Assembly: GCF_963259705.1 (NCBI RefSeq)
Contig: NC_081861.1
Span: 105,454,102 to 105,518,101, forward strand
Length of the DNA stretch: 64,000 bases
Direction of reading: 5' to 3'
Source: Myotis daubentonii
Lineage: Eukaryota; Chordata; Mammalia; Chiroptera; Vespertilionidae
The notes under the pieces were generated by a model. That model did no database searches, was not told where the DNA came from, and saw only the letters and a list, made by a program, of their open reading frames with translations. This document shows, piece after piece, positions 55,652 to 64,000 of this stretch. Positions within the stretch are counted from its first letter, which is position 1, and each line of letters opens with the position of its first letter. The translations under genes were made by a program, and so were the position numbers.

Positions 55652-55880
55652 GCCCTAGCTATTTTTCTCAGTAGATAGACCATCAGCCTGCAGACCAAAG
55701 GGTCCTGGGTTTGATTCTGGTCAAGGACATGTACTTTGTTTGCAAGCTTGTCCCTGGCCTGGGCCTTGGTTAGAGCACGTGCAGGAGGCAACCAGTCAAC
55801 ATGTTTCTCTCACATCAATGTTTCTCTCTGTTTTTCCCTCTCTCATCCACTCTCCCCCCAAAAAATCAATGGAAAAATAT
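55652..55880 (+). mobile_element. Ves SINE, older form
   Basis: GCCCTAGCTATTTTTCTCAG head and an extra GGCCTGGGCCTTGGTTAGAG block. Flanking AAATG-A-CAAATGT / AAATGGAAATGT is probably the worn TSD. Confidence 0.85.
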
Positions 55881-55936
55881 CTCCAGTTGAGGAATAACAG
55901 ATAAAATGGAAATGTTAAAGGTAAAGACAGAATCTT

Positions 55937-56156
55937 TTTTAAAAAAATATATTTTATTGATTTTTTACAGAGAGGAAGGGAGAGGGAAAGAGAGTCAGAA
56001 ACATCAATGGAAGAGAAACATCAATCAGCTGCCTCCTGCACACTCCCTACTGGGGATGTGCCCACAACCAAGGTACATGCCCTTGACCAGAATCGAACCT
56101 GGGACCCTTGAGTCCACAGGCTGATGCTCTATCCACTGAGCCAAACCGGTTAGGGC
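55937..56156 (-). mobile_element. Ves SINE with perfect TSD
   Basis: Complete reverse Ves. 15-bp TSD TAAAGACAGAATCTT at 55922-55936 and 56157-56171. Confidence 0.95.
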
Positions 56157-56171
56157 TAAAGACAGAATCTT

Positions 56172-57553
56172 AAATTTCTCACAGAAACACTTCAAGCCAG
56201 AAGGGATTGGCATGAAATATACAAAGTATTGAAAAGCATGAACCTGCAACCAAAACTGTTCTATCCCGCAAGGCTTTTATTTAAATTGAAGGTAAAATAA
56301 ATAGATTCCTACGCAAAAGAAGACTGAAGGAGTTCATTACCACCAAACCAGCATTGCAAGAAATGTTAAAAGGACTGCCTTAATAATAAGAAGAAACTTA
56401 TAGAGGGAAGAACAGAGGCACAAAGAAAAAAAAATTTCAAAATTTCAATAAATAAGTGCCTATCAATAATAACCTTAAATGTCAATTGATTAAATTCTCC
56501 AATCAAAAGATAAAGGATAACCGAATGGATAAGAAAACATGACCCATATATATGCTTGCTAGAAGAGACTCAAATCAGAACAAAAAATATACACAGGCTG
56601 AAAATTATGAGATGGAAAAAAATATTCTCTACAAAAGGAAACAAACAAAACAAGCCGGGGTAGCAATACTTATATCTGATAAAATAGACTTCAAAGCAAA
56701 TGCAATAACAAGAGAAATAGAAGAACATAATAAAGGCATAGATGTAACAAGAGGATATAACCATTATAAACATATAAGCATCCAATATAAGAGCAACTAA
56801 ATATATAAAAGCACTCTTAGAGAACTTTAAAGGAGAAATTGACAGCAATACATGTGTAGGACAGGACTTTAGCATCCAAATGTCATGAATGGATAGATCT
56901 TCCAGCCAAAATGTCAACAATGAAACCGTGACCTTAAACTACACACTAGATGAGATGGGTTTAATATATATTTATATGTTTATAGAATATTTCATCACAA
57001 AGCAGCAGAATATACATTCTTCTCAAGTGCACATGGAATATTCTCAGTGATAGACCACATGTTAGGACACAAAATAAATCTTAACTAATTCAAGAAGATT
57101 GAAATTATAGCAAATATCCTCTTGGATCACAATGGCATAAAACAAAAAATAAACTATGATTTCAAAAGCTCAGTATTAAACACACAGAGGCTAAATGACA
57201 CATTATTAAACAATGAAAGAGTAGCCAATGAGATCAAGTGAGAAATTAAAACTTACCTGGAAAGAAGTGAAAATGAACACACAACAACCTCAAATCTATG
57301 GGACACAGCAAAAGCAGTCCCAAGAGGGAAGTTCTTGCAATAGAGGCCTACATCAAGAAGAAAGAAAAATCTCTAGTAAACAATCTAACCACACACTTAA
57401 AAGAATTGTAAAAAGAACAGCAGGAAAAACTCATAGTAAGTTGAAGGAAATAAAACAGAGCAGAAATAATTGACATACAAACAAAAGAGCAATACAAAAG
57501 ATAAATGAAGCCAAAAGCTGGTTCTTTGAAAGGATGAACAAGATTGATGAAAC
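56172..57553 (+). mobile_element. Outer L1: ORF1 C-terminus, spacer, ORF2 endonuclease
   Basis: ORF1 C-terminal text ends at a stop near 56383 (FITTKPALQEMLKGLP). ORF2 starts near 56445 with decayed endonuclease text and reaches the linker (NKID) at 57545, where a HAL1-like element is inserted. Confidence 0.75.
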
Positions 57554-59902
57554 ATTATTTTTTATATTTTATTTTTTAAATTAAATTTTTATTGTTCAGA
57601 TTATTACAGTTGTTCCTCTTCCTCCCCCCCCATAGCTCTCCTCCACCCAGTTCCCACCTCACCCTCTGCCCTTACCCCTCCCACTCTCCTCATCCATAGG
57701 TGTACAATTTTTGTCCAGTCTCTTCCTACACCCCCACACCCCTTTCCCCACAAGAATTGTCAGTCCACTCCCTTTCTATGCCCCTGGTTCTATTATATTC
57801 ACCAGTTTACTCTGTTCATCAGATTTTTTATTCACTTGATTTTTAGATTTACTTGTTGATAGATATGTATTTGCTGTTCATAATTTTTATCTTTACCTTT
57901 TTCTTCTTCCTCTTCTTAAAGAATACCTTTCAGCATTTCATATAATGCTGGTTTGGTGGTGATGAACTCCTTTAGCTTTTTCTTATCTGTGAAGCTCTTT
58001 ATCTGACCTTCTATTCTGAATGATAGCTTTGCTGGGCAAAGTACTCTTGGTTGTAGGTTCTTGGTATTCATCACTTTGAATATTTCTTGCCACTCCCTTC
58101 TGGCCTGCATAGTTTCTGTTGAGAAATCAGCTGACAGTCGTATGGGTACTCCCTTGTAGGTAACTGATTTTCTTTCTCTTGCTGCTTTTAAGATTCTCTC
58201 TTTGTCTTTTGATCTTGGCATTTTAATTATGATGTGTCTTGGTGTGGTCCTCTTTGGATTCCTTTTGTTTGGGGTTATCTGTGCATCCTGGACTTGTAAG
58301 TCTCTTTCTTTCACCAGGTAGGGGAAGTTTTCTGTCATTATTTCTTCAAATAGGTTTTCAATATCTTGCTCTCTCTCTTCTTTTGGCACCCCTATAATCC
58401 ACATGTTGGGATGATTGAAGTTGTCCCAGAGATTCCTTACACTATCTTCATATTTTTGGATTCTTTTTTCATTTTGCTTTTATGGTTGGGTATTTTTTGC
58501 TTCTTCGTATTTCAAATCTTTGACTTGATTCTTGGGATCCTCTTGTCTGTTGTTGGATCTCTGTATATTATTCTTTATTTCAGTCAGTGTATGCTTAATT
58601 TCTAGTAGGACTTTTTTCATATCCTCCAGGGTCTCACTAAATTTATCAGCGGTTTCTAGAAAATTCTTGAAAAACCTTGTAACCGTGGTTTTGAACGCTA
58701 TATCCAGTAGTTTGCTTTCCTCCATTTCTGTCACTTGTGACCTGTTTCTTTGTCTCCACATTTTAGCTGCTTCCCTGTGTTGGCAGAGTGGCTTTGTGTG
58801 CTAGGTTTCCTATAGGGCCCAGTGGCTCAGCTTCCCCAATTAACTGAGGTAGACAATCTTGGTGTACCCCTTTGTGGGCTGTGTGCAGAGTCTTGTTGTA
58901 GTTAAGCATTGATTGTTGTAGGTATCACTGGGAGGAATTGACCTCCAGGCCAATTGGCTGGGAGAATCAGCTGTGTCTACGGTGGGAGAACTTCTGTGCT
59001 GAAGACACCCTTATGGGGCAAGACTTGCTTCAGTGGGGCTTTGGTGCTCACTGAGTCTGCCCCCTGAGTGTGTCCCTTATGGATCTGAGAAGTTGTAATC
59101 TGGATGGTCCCACTCTGACCACTGGGTACCAATGGCTCTTGGATCTAAGGAGGCGCTAATTTAGCCTCTGCCTGAGGCTACCCAGCAGGAGCTATGAAGA
59201 GATCTGCAGATTACCCTTCCTTTTTTGGGGTTTGGAGGTGCCTAGATGAGGCCCAGCTGTGAAGCAATGCAAGCTGCTGTGAGGCCTTGGGCCTTCTCTT
59301 GGAAGTTCTGGGTCTGTCTGGCCCAGCTTCAGTTTGTTAGGTAATTTTCAGATTGCAAAGGGCCAGGCCATTCATATGCAAAAGTCTCTGCCGCAGCTTG
59401 GGTGGGGCGGGGTCTCAGGAAATCAACAGGGAGGAGCAAACAGCTATAGCTGATCCTCAGCCATGCCCTAAGAGGTCCCGGGTCTCAGTGTCCCGGTAAT
59501 CACTGCAAGCACCTCTGAGAGAAAGCCGCCCTTGAGTTCCGAGTTCTTCCCATTGCCAGACAGTCCAGTTTCTCCCCGTATGAGTCTGGGTCCCCAGAGA
59601 CTTCCTGGAACTGGAGTTCAGAGCAGTTGGAGGCTTGTTACTCCCTCCTGATTCAAAAAGACAGCCGCGTCCTCAGTTGCCAGCCCTTGCCGCGTGCACC
59701 TCCGTACCTCTTCACTTCACTTCTGCACATCCTCTGAGTCTCAGTGTGCTTTTCTCTTTCCTTCTAGTTGTAGAATTTCCACTCAGCCAGCCTTCCTGTA
59801 GTCCTGGATGATGTCCATTTTGCCTTTTAGTTGTATTTTTGAAGTTGTTGTGGGAGGCAGCAATTTCCGGTGTTTACCTATGCTGCCATCTTGGTTTTTC
59901 CC
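57554..59902 (-). mobile_element. HAL1-like element (ORF1-only LINE), copy 3, full-length
   Basis: 2.35 kb with flanking GATGAAAC at 57546-57553 and 59903-59910, so an 8-bp TSD is visible. On the minus strand: a 5' UTR starting near GGGAAAAACCAAGATGGC, ORF1 (58761-57916), then directly the 3' UTR and A-rich tail with no ORF2. The 3' UTR is collinear with that of copy 1 (2699-4606), which shows one ORF1-only source lineage. Its 5' UTR is longer than that of copy 1. Confidence 0.85.
57916..58761 (-). pseudogene. L1/HAL1 ORF1, one premature stop, otherwise 281 codons
   Basis: Starts MWRQRNRSQVTEMEESKLLDIAF. The frame is continuous except for one stop in the linker before the RRM (after KNTQP, near 58480), where copy 1 has a sense codon. 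RRM text is NMWIIGVPKEE with RHIIIKMPRSKDKERIL. The C-terminal domain has ARREWQEIF and ALYEMLKGIL. One nonsense change separates it from a full ORF1p. Confidence 0.85.
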
Positions 59903-60178
59903 GATGAAACTTTAAACATACTCATCATGAAAAAAAGAGACAGGACCCAAGTATATAAAATCAGAATAAAAGAGGAGATGTATCTACTGATATCACCAAA
60001 ACATGAATGATTGTAAGAAAATATTATGAACAATTATATGTGAACAAAATAGATAACCTGGGTGAAATGAAAATTTTTTTTACAAACATGCAATCTTCCA
60101 AAACTGAATCAGAAAACTAAACACCTGAATAGATGAATAACTACTAATTAAATTGAAGCAGTAATAAAAAATTTTCAT
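59903..60178 (+). mobile_element. Outer L1: ORF2 linker
   Basis: Linker text after the HAL1 insertion (AAAAAAAGAGACAGGACCC, GATAACCTGGGTGAAATG). Split by a Ves. Confidence 0.7.
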
Positions 60179-60392
60179 GCCCTGATCGGTTTGGCTCAAT
60201 GGATAGAACGTCGGCCTGGGGACTGAAGGGTCCCAGGTTTGATTCCGGTCAAGGGCATGTACCTTGGTTGTGGGAACATCCCCAGTAGGGAGTGTGCAGG
60301 AGGCAGCTGATTGATGTTTCTCTTCCATTGATGTTTCTGACTCTCTTTCCCTCTCCCATCCTCTCTGTAAAAAATCAAGAATATATATTTTA
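60179..60392 (+). mobile_element. Ves SINE
   Basis: Complete Ves (GCCCTGATCGGTTTGGCTCA). TSD AAAAATTTTCA / AAAAAATTTCA, near-perfect. Confidence 0.9.
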
Positions 60393-60780
60393 AAAAAATT
60401 TCAGCAAGCTAAATCATGGACAGGATGGTTTCATGAATTTTACCAATCATTCAAAGAATTAACACCTATCATCCTCATACTATTCCTTAAATTTCAATAC
60501 TTCCAACTTTTTTATAAGAGGCCATTCCTATCCTAATTCCAAAACCAGATAAAGACACTACAAAGACAGAGAATTACAGGGCAATATCCCTGATGAACAA
60601 AGATGCTAACAACCTTCACAAAATATTAGCAAGTCAGATCCACCAATACATTAAAAAAATCATGCACCATGATAAAATGGGATTTATTCTGGGGATGCAA
60701 GCTTGGGACAATATTCACAAATCAATAAATTTGATACATCACATTAATAAAATGAAAGATAAAAGCCACAAGGTCATATT
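60393..60780 (+). mobile_element. Outer L1: ORF2 RT region
   Basis: RT text: CCTAATTCCAAAACCAGATA (IPKPDKD), AATTACAGGGCAATATCCC (YRAISL), GGATTTATTCTGGGGATGC (GFILGMQ). It ends at an LTR-like insert. Confidence 0.75.
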
Positions 60781-61264
60781 GTTGCAGAAGACCAAAGAAA
60801 AAACAAGCAACACTTTAGAGAAAAGGAGTTATACTCTTTATTTACGCTGGCAGACTCAACGGAATAACTTCCCAAATCTGAGTAAAGTAACATGCAGGGA
60901 GCTTCTCTTTTATATCATTCTGGGCTCTTTGTCCCACAAATATGGATTATGCTTATGGTCTTTTTGTGGGTTTTGCAAAAAGGCTCTAGGTGTTGGGGGT
61001 CTTGAGACCATATCTGATGGCCTGGCTTGGTGCCAGCATTAATAACCCCCTGCCCCCAGAGCTGTGCATTATTCATTGTTTATGGCCTCTGTGAAATGTG
61101 AGCATTTAGATAACAGGTTATGCAAGACTGGTTTCTGGGAAAGAGGCAGTGACTTAATTATAGGTTATCAAGAATGTACACTGGGCTTGCTGGCACAGAT
61201 TCAGATTGCTAGCCTCCCCAAAATGTCAGGGTTACATTGGAATTAGCCCTTTTTAGCCTTCTTA
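60781..61264 (-). mobile_element. LTR-like insertion (probable solo LTR)
   Basis: 484 bases between duplicated ATATT (60776-60780 and 61265-61269), with L1 continuous outside. On the minus strand an AATAAAGAG polyadenylation signal (near 60840) is followed by a U5-like end CTTCTGCAACA. That arrangement is LTR-like, oriented minus. The other end (TAAGAAGGC) lacks a clean TG, although TGTAACCCTGAC occurs 28 bases in. No internal region or PBS. The family is not recognised. Confidence 0.6.
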
Positions 61265-61307
61265 ATATTAATAGATGCAGGAAAAGCATTAAAAAAATAC
61301 AGTACCA
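61265..61307 (+). mobile_element. Outer L1: RT fragment
   Basis: ATAGATGCAGGAAAAGCATT, the SIDAGKAF motif DNA between two insertions. Confidence 0.7.
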
Positions 61308-61905
61308 TCCTATATAATAAGAGAAGGATATGGTAATTAGCCTGGATATGCTAATTAGTTATGACAGGGCATGCTGATTAAGCACAACCAGTATGCAAAT
61401 TGACCATCACTCCAACACAAATAATAAGAGAGGGATATGCTAATTAGCCTAGATATGTTAATTAGTCATGACCAGTATGCAAATTGACCATAACTCCAAG
61501 ACAAAAGATGGCTGCCCTCATGTGGTCAAAGATGGCAGACCCATGTGGCCACAAGATGGCTGGCAGGGGAGGGAAGTTGGGGGTGACCAGGCCTGCAGGG
61601 TAGGTCAATTAGGGGCAACCGGGCCAGCAAGGGAGGGCAGTTGGGGGCAATCAGGCCAGCAGGGGAACAGTGAGGCCTCGATCAGGCTAGCAGGAGAGCA
61701 GATAGAGGGTGATCAGGCTGGCAGGCAGAAGCGGTTAGGGGCAATCAGGTAGGCAGGCAGGCGAGCAGTTGGGAGCCAGCAGCCCTGGATTGCGAGAGGG
61801 ATGTACAACTGCCTGTTTAGGCCTGATTCCAGATTGGAGAGGGTGCAGGCTGAGCTGAGGGACACCCCCACTTCAGTGCATGAATATTGTGCACCGGGCC
61901 TCTAG
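61308..61905 (+). mobile_element. Helitron with duplicated 5' end
   Basis: 5' TCCTATATAATAAGAGAAGG after A, 3' hairpin TGCATGAATATTGTGCA, GGGCCTCTAG then T. The first about 110 bases recur from about 61421 (AATAATAAGAGAGGGATATG). CAAAGATGGC motifs and a GGCAGGCAGG-type array are inside. Related to 7842-8683. Confidence 0.9.
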
Positions 61906-63345
61906 TTTTATAATAAAACTCTTGGTAAAGTGGAAATAGAGGGATCATACCTCAACACAATAAATGCCATACTCAATGGGCAAAAATTATAAATGTTTAC
62001 CTTAAGATCAGGAACAACACAGGGATGTCTGTTTTCACCACTCTTATTCAACATAGTACTGGAAGTTCTAGTCACAATGATCAGAGAAGAAGAAAGAAAA
62101 TTCATCCAAATCAGAAAACAAATTAAAACTCTCATTATTTGCAGATGACATGTCATTTTATATATATATAAAACCCCAAAGACTCCACCAAAAAATTACT
62201 AGGTCTGCTAAATGACTGTGGCAAAGTAGCAAACACAACATCAATATCCAGAAATCAATGGCATTTTTATATACCAATAATGAACTATCAGAAAGAGCAA
62301 CTAAGAAAAAAATCCCATTTACTACTGTACCAAAAAATAAGGTATGTAAGACTAAATTAATCCAAACAGGTAAACCACCTGAACTTGGCAAACTACACTT
62401 TGAAGAAATAAGTAAAGGAAAATACAAATATGGGGAAGCATATTCCATGCACATGGAATGGAAGCATTAACATAATTAAAATGTCCATACATACTCAAAG
62501 GAATCTAAACACTTAACATAATAATTATTAAGACACCAATGGCATATTTCACAGATCTAGATAAAATATTCCAAAACTTTATATGGAAACAAAAAAGTCC
62601 CTGAGTAGCTGCAGCAAATTATGGGAAAGAAGAACAAAGTTGGAGTTCTCACAATACTGAATATCAAAGTATACTCCAAAGCCATTATAATCAAAATAGC
62701 CTTTTACTGACATAAGAACAGGCATATAGATCAATGTAACATAACAGAGAGCCCAGATAACAACCCATGACTTTATGGTTAATTAATATTTGACAAGGAA
62801 AGTAAGAGCATACAATAGAGAACAGACAGTCTCTTTAATAATTGGTGTTGATAAAATTGACAGGTACAAAAAAATGAGACTAGACCACCAAGTTACACCA
62901 TACACAATAATAAACTAAAAATGCATAAAATACTTAAATGTAAGTCTCAAAACCATAAAAACCCAGGAAGAAAATATAGGCAGTAAAATTACAATATTTT
63001 TTGTCAATATGTCTCTGAGGGCAAGGGTAACAGAAAAAGATCAACAAATGGGACTACATCAAGCTAAAAAGCTTCTACATAGTCAAAGAAACCTTTATCA
63101 AAATGAAAAGAGAATTCACTGTATGGGAGAACATATTTGCCAATGATACAACTGGTAAAGGGTTAATTTCCAAAATATATCAAGAACTTATACAAATAAA
63201 CACCAAGAACACAAAGAGTCCAATTAAAAAATAGGCAAAGTATCTGAATAGACATTTCTCCAAAGAGGATATACTACAGATGGCCAATATGAAAAAATGC
63301 TTAAGGGCACTAATCATCAGAGATGAAAATAAAAACTAATGATAG
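61906..63345 (+). mobile_element. Outer L1: ORF2 second half
   Basis: RT and C-terminal text (GGAACAACACAGGGATGTCTG, ATTTGCAGATGACATGTCAT for the FADD region, AACATATTTGCCAATGATAC). It stops near 63345 before the Cys motif, so the 3' UTR and tail are missing or diverged. Many stops. Confidence 0.75.
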
Positions 63346-63462
63346 GGGGACTTATAATCTGATATACAGAGCTACTGAATCAATATGAAAAATAATCATA
63401 TTATTTTAAATCTTAGAACACACATACTTATGTAAATAGGGGTTAAGATTCTTATATGTAAA
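63346..63462. other. Short unassigned spacer
   Basis: 117 A/T-rich bases with no recognised feature. Confidence 0.4.
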
Positions 63463-64000
63463 CTAGTAGCCCGGTGCACAAAAATTTGTGCACTTGGGGA
63501 GGGGGTGTGTCCCTCAGTTATTAAACATTTATCGGCACAATACTGACCACATTGGTGGTGGTGGTGGTCTTGTCAGAATGTGTTATATTATGCAGATGAA
63601 AATCTATTTAAATAGATTTGATGTAGATATTTTCAAAGATGGAAGAATTGTCCCTGTCAACTATTTTAGTTGATTCATATCTTCAGTAATTGTCACCATT
63701 GCAAAGTTTTCAGTCCCCATATGGATTGCTGGATATAATAGGTCATGCGCTGTCCCTGTCCTTTGTAGCCTTTGTGACCTTAAGGAGGACTCTAGTTTTC
63801 CATTTATATGTTTAAGTACCAACCTTACTGGCTTAAAAATGTAAGCTTTTAACGCTGCTCTCTCTGTTCCGTATCCTTCCAATGAAAAGTGGAGTTGGGT
63901 TGCAGCACAGGAGAGAAATTCAGAAGGGGGATATTGAAGTAATGACTACAGTAGGAGCAGGGGGAACCTATTTCCCTGGCTACAGGCACTAGTGCTCTGG
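63463..64000 (-). mobile_element. Helitron 3' part, runs off the window
   Basis: The left end CTAGTAGCCCGGTGCACA with hairpin GTGCACAAAAATTTGTGCAC is a clear reverse 3' terminus after A. The interior (63510 onward) is unlike the other Helitrons here. It is not a G-rich array, and the minus strand has a 73-codon frame (63882-63661). I cannot match it to Rep or helicase. It may be captured host sequence, or the Helitron may be internally replaced. The 5' end is outside. Confidence 0.6.

Overview
The window looks like a gene-poor stretch of a vespertilionid bat genome, and I found no host protein-coding or structural RNA gene. The diagnosis rests on the repeats. There are Ves-type tRNA-derived SINEs, more than twenty HeliBat-type Helitron termini (5' TC, 3' hairpin followed by CTAG, insertion between A and T), SPIN-type hAT elements, and a large load of LINE-1. 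HeliBat Helitrons together with Ves SINEs are, from general knowledge, typical of Vespertilionidae. Genus and species cannot be told from the sequence.

Layout. 1-2.3 kb: a tandem pair of minus-strand Helitrons, a probable retroviral LTR remnant and a plus-strand Helitron. 2.7-4.6 kb: an ORF1-only LINE (half-L1, HAL1-like) with an intact 282-codon ORF1, inserted into the first bases of a Ves SINE. 4.8-9.2 kb: a twin-primed (inverted) L1, old L1 pieces, a MaLR-like LTR, a minisatellite-bearing Helitron and a Ves with a perfect target-site duplication (TSD). 9.5-11.9 kb: a second ORF1-only element with an intact 279-codon ORF1 and a perfect 16-bp TSD. 12-22.5 kb: decayed L1 with four Helitrons and one Ves. 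22.5-23.3 kb: apparently unique DNA. 23.3-34 kb: two internally deleted L1s carrying two copies of a tandem Helitron composite, two single Helitrons and a class II ERV LTR that keeps its tRNA-Lys primer binding site. 34-38.3 kb: the most unique-looking part, with MIR, MER5 and one Helitron. 38.3-63.3 kb: a nest of three L1s. An old outer L1 contains a middle L1, which contains a younger full-length minus-strand L1, which itself carries a nonautonomous hAT and a SPIN. The outer L1 also holds a third HAL1-like element, five SINEs, an LTR-like insert, the tandem Helitron composite in reverse, a single Helitron and another SPIN. 63.5-64 kb: the 3' end of a Helitron that runs off the window.

How the parts relate. 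The ORF1-only elements have no reverse transcriptase, so they must have been copied by ORF2 protein supplied by a full-length L1. Every L1 ORF2 in the window is broken, while two of the three HAL1-like ORF1 frames are fully open and the third has one premature stop. The Helitrons carry short regulatory-looking motifs: exact CTCF-core matches in five elements, an octamer and an AATAAA near most 5' ends, and a YY1-like motif in the composite. If bound, these would be the window's main influence on nearby chromatin. All family names are from recognition of characteristic sequence, not from a search.
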